A stretch of 64,000 nucleotides of DNA from Phlyctochytrium arcticum (taxonomy: Eukaryota > Chytridiomycota > Chytridiomycetes > Chytridiales > Chytridiaceae): assembly GCA_025602905.1 (NCBI GenBank), contig JAHLKI010000004.1:248001-312000 (forward strand), written 5' to 3'. Made by a program: the position numbers and the translations under genes. The notes beneath the pieces were generated by a model that was not told where the DNA came from, did not search any database, and saw only the letters and a list, made by a program, of their open reading frames with translations. This document shows positions 56,315 through 64,000 of the stretch, one piece after another; the stretch's first letter is position 1; every line of letters begins with the position of its first letter.

Positions 56315-56776
56315 TCAAGAAAGTGAACATAGAGGTCCAGAGGGAGAACTATTACAAAAGGCGAAGTCGCGAACACGAGTATTTATATACAAAAAAACGT
56401 TAAAAGTACTCCGTCTTTTTGGTGGTGGTGGTGGTGGTGGTGTTGGTGACCACGCGCCGCGGACCGCCGGTGGTGGGTGAGGGTAGGGGCGGTGCCGGCG
56501 GTGCCGGCGGTTCAGGTTGCGGTTCGTTCGTTGCCCGGGGGGTGTGGGTGTGGTGGGGGGTGCGGGGGTGTCCAGGGGACCGGTCTGGGTGGTCAAAGGT
56601 CCCGTGGCGGTCTGGGTGGTGGAGTTGGGTGTGTCGGGGGGTCCTGCGGTGACCGCCTCCGAGAGGTTGGGTGTGTACAAAGTCAGCACGCCGCCATCAG
56701 GCAGATCTATATCGCGAAAGGTATATACATAAGTACCAGGTCCTGTCACAAAAAATCCACTTCTCACATACCTCAT
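56315..56776 (-). CDS. Gene 'X' copy A (minus strand), Pro/Thr-rich
   Basis: Minus-strand counterpart of the gene at 57586. A 75-nt GTATGT..TATAG intron (about 56695-56772) is conserved with the right-arm copy. Downstream of it the frame reads LPDGGVLTLYTPNLSEAVTA and GPPD, then a long Pro/Thr and Arg/His-rich tail. The first exon here is not similar to the right-arm one, so this copy may be truncated. Unknown function. Confidence 0.35.
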   Translation of the reverse strand: MRYVRSGFFVTGPGTYVYTFRDIDLPDGGVLTLYTPNLSEAVTAGPPDTPNSTTQTATGPLTTQTGPLDTPAPPTTPTPPGQRTNRNLNRRHRRHRPYPHPPPAVRGAWSPTPPPPPPPKRRSTFNVFLYINTRVRDFAFCNSSPSGPLCSLS

Positions 56777-57340
56777 GTCCAGAGAAGGAAACTACACTAC
56801 AAACTATTATTGAGAAGCTAAACTAAAAAGATAAATAAACTAGCCGTCACTCTTTTCTCGCACCGGAGTTTATCTTGCCTTTCGCCTTGCATCAACGTCA
56901 ACGTACTCCAGTGCATAGATGGCAACGGACATATCCGCGAGGAGTTGCCGCGTCAGCGGCCAATGGACAACAAGCTCCGGACGAAGATCCGCTCGCGTCC
57001 ATTCCGGAAGACAATCCGTTACTGCCAATCTCACGCAAGTTCAAGAAGACAGTCTTTACAGAGCTACGCACGTTGCCACCCTCCCTGTTCAGGCTTCAGC
57101 GACCGACCTATTACCAAGCCTAATACCCCTTTTCATTCCTCTTACGCATTTATACCCCTTTTCCTTTACCCTTACACATCCGTTTCTCTAACAACCCCAC
57201 TCCCCATTTCTCACATATCATTTTACCCCCTTGCATAGCCCGTCCTGTAGAACTCTTTATTGTTGCATCAGTGTGATCCATTCTCTCCCGTGGTGAGGAT
57301 GACACGGACCACTTCAAAATCGAAATCGCCAATGCCGAGA

Positions 57341-57482
57341 ATGTCGTTGACCGCAACCTCCATTGTCCGTGTCCGAAGCGTATTCGACCTTCCTATGGCT
57401 TGCCCGGAACGAAGAATGCGATTTGGTGCTCCCAATGCCCCGACAAACCTGCCAATGCCGGGAATGTCGTTGACCGCAACCG
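57341..57482 (+). repeat. Direct repeat pair in the loop
   Basis: The words AATGCCGAGAATGTCGTTGA / CCGCAACCTCC and AATGCCGGGAATGTCGTTGA / CCGCAACCGCC are near-identical and lie 123 bp apart (about 57331 and 57454), upstream of the gene X copy B promoter. Could be a duplicated upstream element. Confidence 0.6.
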
Positions 57483-57538
57483 CCACCCTGTGGGAAAAAT
57501 CGCGTGCCGCAGCAACATGGCGGCTGCTGGCATTTGCA

Positions 57539-57545
57539 TATAAAA
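57539..57545 (+). promoter_or_regulatory. TATA box of gene X copy B
   Basis: TATAAAA within GCATATAAAAGCAGCC, 41 bp before the ATG at 57586. The same motif in the same context (CTATAAAAGCAGTC) recurs at 58737-58743, so the promoter has been duplicated. Confidence 0.55.
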
Positions 57546-57585
57546 GCAGCCTGTCCCCAAGTCCCCCTGCTGTTTTCCTCCACCA

Positions 57586-57953
57586 ATGGCGGACAACATG
57601 ATCATCGAAGGTATGTAAGAAGTGGATTCTTTGTGACAGGACCCGGTACTTATGTATATCCCTTTCGCGATATAGAATTGACCTACGTCTCTGAGGCCGT
57701 CACGGCAGGACCGCCCGACCCCACCACCAACCAACCCACCACCACCACAACCACCACCCCCGCACTCCCCGCGGCACCCACCACCCCCAACATCGTCCCC
57801 ACCACCAGCCACGAACCCCCCGCCACAGCCGACCCCACCACCAACCAACCCACCACCACCAACGCTGCCACCCCTGGGCCGAGGCCGGGGCCGCCGGACC
57901 CGCAACCGCAATCGTCGGCCCCTACCCCCCGGCCCACCCCTCCCACGTCGTGA
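57586..57953 (+). CDS. Gene 'X' copy B, small Pro/Thr-rich protein
   Basis: Two exons, 57586..57610 and 57676..57953, joined in phase 1 across a 65-nt intron (GTATGT..TATAG); 100 aa. Start MADNMIIE, then LTYVSEAVTAGPPD, then a Thr/Pro/Asn-rich tail (TTNQPTTTTTTTPALPAAPT) ending in an Arg/Pro-rich segment. It has a TATA box at a good distance and a well-formed intron conserved in copy A. The product looks like an unfolded, possibly O-glycosylated or structural peptide. I recognise no family; it may be part of an unclassified mobile element. Confidence 0.45.
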
Positions 57954-58358
57954 CCCCACAGCGCGTCGTGACCACCACCACCACCACCACCACCACCACC
58001 ACCAAAAAGATAGAGTATTTTTAATCTATTTCTTTTTTTAATAAATATTTTTGTTCGCAACTTTGCCTTTTGTAATAGTTCTCCCTCTGGGCCTCTTTGT
58101 TCACTTTCTTGATTTGCCTTTACCCTGGCCTTCTTTATTATGTCAAAACTGTACTTTATTACAAAATAGAGGACCACTTTGGGGCGACAACGTGTAGCGG
58201 AGTGGCATCGGGGGGTAGTAAGGATATCTGAGATGGGGCACCCATCGAGGCTTGATGGCTGGGGCCCCCATAATTGTAGTTGCCAGTCATGTTGCGTGGT
58301 TGTGAAGGGAGAGCTGCCGAAAAGGTGGGAAAGGCTAGATTCAGCGGCCATGCTTGTA
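57600..58358 (-). repeat. Right arm of large inverted duplication
   Basis: Reverse-complement partner of 56067-56790; see that entry. Begins in the gene X intron region, runs through a (CAC)n tract at about 57968-58001 and ends in the small ORF Y region. The left arm has the matching (GGT)n tract at 56419-56440, so the triplet run was part of the unit before inversion. Confidence 0.85.
58170..58300 (-). CDS. Small conserved ORF 'Y', right-arm copy
   Basis: Minus-strand equivalent of the ORF at 56124, reading MTGNYNYGGPSHQASMGAPS to WSSIL. The frame stays open further upstream, to about 58554, with sequence not shared with the left arm. Sits convergent with gene X copy B. Function unknown. 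Confidence 0.35.
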
Positions 58359-58659
58359 TGGCCTGCTCTTGCACAATGGGCTTTTTGTTGCGGTTAAACG
58401 CTTTGCAAGCTCGTTGCCTCGTTGACCAGCGATGAGTGGTTGTGAGGACCCTGATTGAGAGTGCCTCAAAACCCAAAAGGCTCCCGCAACCGCTGGGGAT
58501 GGACGCGCTCCCGGCATAAGAATCGGCACAGCGTTTGTGACATTCGTCAAGCAATCGCCCGGCGTACCAGGTTAGTAGAATGCGTGAACGTGTCCAGCAA
58601 GATTCTGGCGCTTATCCAAACCCCCAAGGTCTGTAAGACTCCATATGCAACACCGCCAG

Positions 58660-59040
58660 GTATCCGTGTCCCGAAGCGTTGGGCTTGAAGTAAGGTGCCC
58701 CGACGAGCCTGCACATGGCAGCTGCTGGCATCTGCCTATAAAAGCAGTCTGTCCCCAAGTCCCGCTCCCGCATCCCCGGCAGCCCCCACCCACCAACCAA
58801 CCCACCACCACCACCCCCGCATCCCCTGCGGCACCCACCACCACCGCCACCACCAATCATCCCCCCTCCCCACCCGGCCAACGCGAGCGGAACCGCCAGC
58901 GAAACCGCCGGCGGAACCGCGAAAGGCCCTGCCCCCGGCAGTCAGCAGCGAAAAGGGGGCAGGGCCGCGCGGCCGAATGGCCAAGAAGGAGGAGGAGCGG
59001 CCGCAGCCGCGGCGCCCAAGAAAATGTCTTAAAAAAATAA
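58660..59040 (+). other. Third, partial copy of the gene X promoter and tail
   Basis: 58660-58760 repeats the 57360-57560 promoter region in direct orientation (CATGGCAGCTGCTGGCATCT, then the TATA box at 58737). It is joined directly to a Pro/Thr-codon tail (CCAACCAACCCACCACCACC) without the intron. It then continues as an Arg-rich frame (RNRQRNRRRNRERP) ending at 59040 with a run of A's. Looks like a recombined or partly deleted copy. Confidence 0.55.
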
Positions 59041-59199
59041 AAAAAATCACCTCCCCCATAAATAGTCCCTCTCCACCTCCTGTAATGTCCCCCGACGGTC
59101 TCCGACCTCGGTTTTTGCGTACATTGAATCCAGTTCACCGACAAACCATGTCGCTAGAAACCGTGTTGTTTAATATATAAATAAAAATGATCGACGGGC

Positions 59200-60650
59200 G
59201 AACCTCTGGCCCTCCCTCTTTGCCATTGAACTGTAATACTGTCTTTTCCGCCAATGTCAAGGGGGGTTGCAGCCGTGAAAATCAATTTTTGACTGTTTCT
59301 TTCCCGAAGTGCATCTCAAGTCAATAGTCTTTTCCGAAATCCTGCAGCATTGTGAGTGCAGTCAGTCAAGTGCAGCCATGCGCAGCCGTAGATCTCAATG
59401 GTTGTTTTTTATTGGAATCCCAGAGTTACAGTGCTCAATTATCTACCAAAATGGCCTGCCGGTCCATGACAGACAAGATTCTGACTCCAAAATTATGCCT
59501 TGGTTCCTGAAAACCACCACAAATGTGCTGGAGCCACGAACTGCCACTGACAGGCTACACTGACACCTCAAATATACGTATATCAGTGTCCTTCTTGACC
59601 ATTGATATAGGGTATACAGCAACCAAAACAATCAATTTCACCCATGTGCGACAGCGGCCTACCATGTAGAGTGGTACACCCGGCCCAGTTTGCGATAGCC
59701 CGATTGCCAGTATCAGCAAGGTAAATCCGCAGCTCAAGCAGATGTTGCGTATCATAAGAATGTGCTGTCCATCTCGGCTACTGCGCAACCTTCCTTTAAG
59801 ATCCGGGGTCTGTAAAACCTCGTGTGACATTGACATATCCATCCTCTCAAGAAGAGTGCTGATCTGCCTTCCCAAGATGTAGAATCTGCTGATCGCCGGA
59901 AAAACGTAGCGTGAAATGGAAGTTGTCACCATAGACTTTTGGCGACAAATGCCGCACGAGGGGGTACCACGATTTACAACTCTCTATTAACAATATGAAA
60001 TGGACAAAACTCAGCGTTCCAATCGGGTTGCTCGGTCCGCAGCAGTCTCAAATAGTACAGAGTGTCGGCGTACTCGGAGATGGATGGCAAGAACCAGTCC
60101 AGGGAGCAGTCCACGCTCACGTTTGCGGTTTGTGCTATAATGGGATGGCGTTGCAACAAACAGCCAGGCGGTGTACTTTGATCGAACGGTTGTCAGCGGG
60201 TTGGTGGTGGCGAGAGTGGTGGTGACAAGGCGCCATGTTTGTGGAGATGGACAGGGGGTTGAGCGGCAAGACCAGAACAGGAAACAGCTGGCCTACTTGT
60301 GCGGTACGAGGCAACCTTTGGATGAATGATCAACAAGAGACTGCCTTAGACCGAAAGAAGCGTTCGCTATGCCACATAGAGTGTAGTGTAGTCAGTCTGA
60401 TTAATTGTATTGTCTAAAGAACTGTTTAGGAAAAAACTACAACAAAGTACACATTGGGTTCATACCTATCCAATAAATACTGTTAACGTCCCTGTCTTGA
60501 TTGGGCTGGCTGATGAGCAACCAGTTTTGTGATTTGGAGCGAGGTTAGGATAACAGTGGTTGCGGGAGCTGACTGATTTCCCTTTGTGAAAGCATAGGTC
60601 CCATAAATTACTATTCGAGTGGGGCGGCGTCCCCGGGTACCAATGAGAAG
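59200..60650 (-). other. No confident gene; two weak membrane/secreted frames
   Basis: Minus-strand frames 59555-59932 (125 codons, with one clear hydrophobic helix NICLSCGFTLLILAIGLS and a second near its end) and 59974-60159 (SLDWFLPSISEYADTLYYLR) look protein-like. They may be exons of one gene reading leftward from about 60230, but I could not join them with a consistent frame. No RNA genes or repeats noticed here. Confidence 0.3.
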
Positions 60651-60659
60651 ATGAGATCA

Positions 60660-61098
60660 CTATATGTCCATTCCTTCCGTTCCCCCTCCTAACGACATGG
60701 CCCCAAACTCCAGCGACAAGTCGGGTATCTCCTTTTGCATATAGACATGCACACTCGCATCCGGAATCCGTGCTGCAGCATCAATTAGCGCACACTGGGA
60801 TCGAATCGTGTACAAGACAAATGGATACAGCATGGGCGGAAGCCGATGAAATCGAACACTTTTTCCTTCATCATCTGCAAGTACAAAGATTAGACAAGAG
60901 TGTTTTGATTGAAATGATGTATTAGACTGTACCAAAGTGGGGTTCGGTGTAGAATGGTTCGGCGAGTAAGTGGGATGTTATGTTTTGGGGTTGAACGTTG
61001 AGGAGCTGGCCGAGATTGTGGAGGGATTGGGCTGGCCACTGGGATAATGGGACAGGACAGGACCCTATAAACACTTGCTGTGGGAGTGTGCCTGTCAT
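60660..61098 (-). CDS. Unknown conserved-looking two-exon gene
   Basis: Exons 61098..60933 and 60874..60660 join in phase 1 across a 58-nt intron (GTACAG..TTGCAG) to give 126 aa with a natural ATG. The spliced product is well balanced and looks globular: SLHNLGQLLNVQPQNITSHL, LAEPFYTEPHF, then across the junction DDEGKSVRFHRLPPMLYPFV, SQCALIDAAARIPDASVHVY, LSLEFGAMSLGGGTEG. No signal peptide. I do not recognise the family. The intron is supported because the frame and the acidic DDEG segment are both restored. Confidence 0.6.
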
Positions 61099-61418
61099 TT
61101 TCTGTAAATCTTGCCACTTTGTTTCACCAAAAATTGACAGCTTTTGCAGAATTGAAGGACTTCAAGGACACTTCGAAATGAGAGCTGGCCAGTCCGTGCA
61201 CAGTCATGTAAAGCTGTTCCCAGACATAAATCTGAAGACGCTACGGTATTTTACTTCCATGTTGCGGGCCATACTCATGGCATACTGGGAATCAGACCAT
61301 TTACTGCAGTACTCCCCCCGTAAGGCAAAGAACTTACATCTCACGGAAAACCCGGAACGACAACTCGGCGTCAGAGTACAGGTATATAGAGGCGCACGCA
61401 GAATGAAATTTCATCGAA

Positions 61419-61490
61419 AGCACCATAGCGCAGAGGAAGCGCGCAGGGCTCATAACCCTGAGGCCCCAGGATCGAAACCTGGTGGTGCTA
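61419..61490 (+). tRNA. Initiator tRNA-Met (CAT)
   Basis: 72-nt cloverleaf: acceptor AGCACCA/TGGTGCT, D stem GCGC/GCGC, anticodon arm CAGGG-CTCATAA-CCCTG, T arm CCAGG-ATCGAAA-CCTGG, discriminator A. No intron. Three eukaryotic initiator hallmarks are present: an A1:T72 pair, A at positions 54 and 60 of the T loop (ATCGAAA), and three G:C pairs at the bottom of the anticodon stem. Box A (TAGCGCAGAGGAAGC) and box B (GGATCGAAACC) are intragenic promoters. Confidence 0.95.
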
Positions 61491-61497
61491 ATTAATT

Positions 61498-61512
61498 CTT
61501 TTTCATTTTTTT
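61498..61512 (+). terminator. RNA polymerase III terminator
   Basis: Runs of T (CTTTTTC, then TTTTTTTT) begin 8 bp after the tRNA and would end Pol III transcription. Confidence 0.8.
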
Positions 61513-61845
61513 TACCCAGACTTGCTTGACCCGATCCAGTCCCTGCCACGTCCATATGCAACGTTCAGGCTTGAAACGTCAATCAATGTCTTGGAAACCG
61601 GCCCCAAATTCATGACTCTCACCAAACAGTAGGCTCAGCAGGGAGCACGAACTCTGATTGTATTTCATGCCTGTTTATACCCCAAGTTTCCTCAGACGAA
61701 CAAACAACAGAACAAACAGCAGCAAGTAGAGAGAGACGGCCCCAAGTAAGAGGAATACAACAAATCTATTTCTTTTTTACATTCGAGCAGAGCATACAAA
61801 AAGGCCGTATGTGACACTATGTGTAGATTAAACCCTCACCAAGCC
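61513..61845. other. Intergenic
   Basis: Between the tRNA and the coiled-coil gene; holds the latter's 3' UTR. No gene or repeat seen. Confidence 0.5.
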
Positions 61846-64000
61846 TTATTCACCGCTATCCCCCAACCCCAACGAGACCAGAATCTCATCCGCGTCCTTT
61901 CCCAAATCAAGATCAGTATTATCACTACCGCTACCGCTGCCGGCTGCGGCATAAAACGTGTTTTGATCCGCAGCCAGGTCTTTGGTACAAATTGGCATGG
62001 CGTGGTGATGATGGTGATGGTGGCGGTGGTAAGGAAAGTGGGTCGCTGTATCGCCGAGCGGGGAGGGTTGTAGAGGGAGATGGGAGAGATGTGGGGTGGT
62101 GGAAGTGGAGATGAGGGAGGGGGAGAGGTCGGCTACGGATAGGAGGCTATAGTCGGGACGGATGGTGCTAGAGTCGGTGAGATTGCTACCTCTTGGGAGA
62201 GGTGAGACAGAGGACGCGGGAGAAACAAGGTCAGACTGGGGAGAGACTCGGGATGGGATCCCAGGACCCAAGGAGCCCCCACGCCCATCGAGAGCCCTGA
62301 GCGGTTCTCGTCCATACTCGCGCTGCTGACTACTACCTCCTCGTCCGAGCTGCGAATACCACCCATCCAAGCTGGGGGCGCTGCGGTGAGATGACAAGGG
62401 GCGAGCAGCCGTGCTGGATGTGGTCGGGGTGGTTAGACTTGTATCAAGGAGGCCAGGGATATTGACAGTCAAACCAAGCGGCGAGCTGGTAAGCTGCCGT
62501 CGATGATCGTCCATGGCACCCATATTCCAGTCATTATTCGTGGTTGCAGCCCAAACACTGTCGCCGTAATCAGGCTTCTCCGCAAATGAGGATGGCCACT
62601 GCGTAGACTCCCATTCTGCCATTAATCGGGCCGAAAGGTGTTTTTCTTCCTCGAGCACCTGCTCCAACGCCTCGCTCCGCTTCTTGAGCCCCAGACATGC
62701 GTTGCGCCAAGTCACACCCTCCTCATACAAGCGCTGCTGTATTTCATCCGAAATCTCAGTGGCCCGTTCCTGTTGTAGCGCCGCATGCCCCAATTCATCT
62801 TCCAGGGCCTTCAACTCGTTTTGGGCTTCCTTAACTTTATCGGTGCATAAAGTGAGCTGTCGACTGAGATCCTCGAGTTTGATGTCCAATTCATGACTCA
62901 AATTCTCCATTTGCTGGTTCGACATTCCACCTGCCAAGCCTTGATCATCCTTGATGGGTTTCTTGAGGTCACGTAATTGATGTTTGACCTGCGTAAGCTT
63001 TTCTTCCACTAAGCGCAACTCATCATCCAACTCCTTCTTTTCTGTATAAGCAACCGCAAGATCTTGCTCCTTCTCACGGTACTTTTCAGTCAATCGAGTA
63101 AGGGCCTCCTCGGTTCCCTGAATCCGCTGGCGTAACCGTACATCCAGCTGCTGGTCCTTGTGCAACATTTTCCGCAACAATTCCAACTCGGTACGCATCA
63201 TAAGCCCTGTACGCGACATGTCTTTGCGGTGTCTTTTGACATCAGCTAACAATAGCCGTTTGTCGTCAAGGAGCTCGTCCAGTTCTTGAAAGCAGAGTCG
63301 CAATTCTTCACTCTTTTCAGCGATACGAATGGTTATAGGCAAATGCGCGAGATTAGGCGTTGCTTCCCCATTTTCTTCCGACAAAGTACTGCCGAAACTG
63401 GCCGTTCGGGTACGTACACGATGGTGCGAGCCGCTGCTCGTCCAATCCCTGGATTTTTGCCAGTCTTGGGTACAGATCCGGATTGGGGTTGACCAATATC
63501 CTTTAATCGACATGACGATATCGTACTCTGTGTTTGACTGTAGCCCACGCACCAAAACAACGCCTTCGGGCATAGAGACAGTCAAATCTTCCCAATATGA
63601 CAAGTTGACCATGACCTCCACATCTTTGCCCAGGAGGGTAGTGCTGCCGGATTGAGGTAAAACTGGAGGAAGCGATAGTTGAGAGGTAGCATGACCGACA
63701 ATTCCTGCTGTGAGTGCTGCAGCCGTGGCATTGGCTATGGGTAAGGTGGGAGTTACAAAGTTTTCTGGCGAGGACGCTGCTGACACAGGCGGAGGAGGAG
63801 CAACCGGTCCGGTCAAATGAGTAGCATGACCCGATTGAGGAACGTGATTCAGTTTCGTTTTGTTGTGAGAATGCCGGGAATGATGTACAGGGTTGTCGTG
63901 CTTAAAGCGGGCAGGATCGGAATTGTTGAGTGAGCATAATGTAACTATAAGAGACTGTGGCAAACTCCAGCCCAGAGTCACGTATTCTTCGCCAATCTCC
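61846..64000 (-). CDS. Coiled-coil protein with FN3-like N-terminus, 5' cut by window
   Basis: Minus-strand frame open from the window's right edge to a stop at 61846, at least 718 aa; no start seen, so partial. The first ~175 visible residues look like a beta-sandwich of the fibronectin type III kind (YVTLGWSLP at the edge, then VRGLQSNTEYDIVMSIKGYW and STPIRICTQ). Residues ~230-470 are a long, highly charged coiled coil with clear heptads (KRHRKDMSRTGLMMRTELEL, ELDDELRLVEEKLTQVKHQL, EAQNELKALEDELGHAALQQ). The C-terminal ~220 residues are Ser/Pro-rich with a His run (HRHHHHHHH) and an acidic end. FN3 plus coiled coil recalls fungal ubiquitin-network (AcrB-like) proteins, but that is only a guess. 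Confidence 0.7.
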   Translation of the reverse strand, partial: EIGEEYVTLGWSLPQSLIVTLCSLNNSDPARFKHDNPVHHSRHSHNKTKLNHVPQSGHATHLTGPVAPPPPVSAASSPENFVTPTLPIANATAAALTAGIVGHATSQLSLPPVLPQSGSTTLLGKDVEVMVNLSYWEDLTVSMPEGVVLVRGLQSNTEYDIVMSIKGYWSTPIRICTQDWQKSRDWTSSGSHHRVRTRTASFGSTLSEENGEATPNLAHLPITIRIAEKSEELRLCFQELDELLDDKRLLLADVKRHRKDMSRTGLMMRTELELLRKMLHKDQQLDVRLRQRIQGTEEALTRLTEKYREKEQDLAVAYTEKKELDDELRLVEEKLTQVKHQLRDLKKPIKDDQGLAGGMSNQQMENLSHELDIKLEDLSRQLTLCTDKVKEAQNELKALEDELGHAALQQERATEISDEIQQRLYEEGVTWRNACLGLKKRSEALEQVLEEEKHLSARLMAEWESTQWPSSFAEKPDYGDSVWAATTNNDWNMGAMDDHRRQLTSSPLGLTVNIPGLLDTSLTTPTTSSTAARPLSSHRSAPSLDGWYSQLGRGGSSQQREYGREPLRALDGRGGSLGPGIPSRVSPQSDLVSPASSVSPLPRGSNLTDSSTIRPDYSLLSVADLSPSLISTSTTPHLSHLPLQPSPLGDTATHFPYHRHHHHHHHAMPICTKDLAADQNTFYAAAGSGSGSDNTDLDLGKDADEILVSLGLGDSGE

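Larger units (their letters stand above)
56067..56790 (+). repeat. Left arm of large inverted duplication
   Basis: 56067-56440 and 56640-56790 match, as reverse complement, 57960-58358 and 57600-57700. Over the outer ~330 bp identity looks close to 90 percent; the middle G/T-rich part has diverged. The arm carries gene X copy A (minus strand) and small gene Y (plus strand) in convergent order. Confidence 0.85.

Noticed and set aside
56419..56652. Gly/Val-rich frame over the (GGT)n tract
   Set aside because: Antisense of the gene X tail; produced by triplet repeats.
62133..62366. Second minus-strand frame overlapping the coiled-coil gene
   Set aside because: Lies inside a longer, well-supported frame.

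Overview
This window looks like nuclear DNA of an intron-rich, zoosporic (chytrid-type) fungus. Most conserved genes are cut by many introns of about 50-70 nt with GT..AG ends, including 16-nt and 22-nt micro-exons. GCN1, RAD2/XPG, BOLA3, MAU2/SCC4, CTF18, SYM1/MPV17 and an ABHD12-like hydrolase are all present. A SPATA4-type calponin-homology protein, normally a cilium/flagellum protein, points to a fungus that still makes flagellated spores. The assignment rests on gene content and style only; no species can be named.

Layout. 1-17.8 kb is a dense housekeeping block: a 3' fragment of a Ser-rich protein; RAD2 (nucleotide-excision-repair endonuclease); an unknown coiled-coil protein; an aldo/keto reductase; a GST-kappa-like protein; the SPATA4-like protein; MAU2 (cohesin loader, with a long Gln-rich tail); a MYND zinc-finger protein; BOLA3 (mitochondrial Fe-S delivery). 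17.9-35.8 kb is accessory: a zinc-ribbon-repeat/endonuclease gene of giant-virus type with a frameshift, a decayed hAT transposon, and three tandem copies of a ~930-residue 2-oxoglutarate/Fe(II) dioxygenase gene. The middle copy has two frameshifts. A gag-bearing retroelement remnant with inverted LTR arms separates copies 1 and 2.

35.8-52.5 kb returns to housekeeping genes: GCN1 (almost all in one 7.35-kb exon), a Ser/Pro-rich protein, an ABHD12-like lipase divergent from SYM1, and CTF18 (alternative clamp-loader subunit, 17 exons). 52.5-61 kb is repeat-dominated: a ~1.3-kb minisatellite with three higher-order units, G-rich tracts, a ~165-bp tandem repeat, and a large inverted duplication (about 56.07-58.36 kb) carrying an undescribed convergent pair of small genes plus a third partial copy. 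60.6-64 kb holds an unknown two-exon gene, an initiator tRNA-Met and a coiled-coil protein cut by the window edge.

Functional links are loose. RAD2 and CTF18 both act with PCNA, MAU2 and CTF18 both serve sister-chromatid cohesion, and BOLA3 and SYM1 are mitochondrial; they are not adjacent and nothing suggests co-regulation. Splice sites were chosen by reading-frame continuity and family similarity; no transcript evidence or database search was available.
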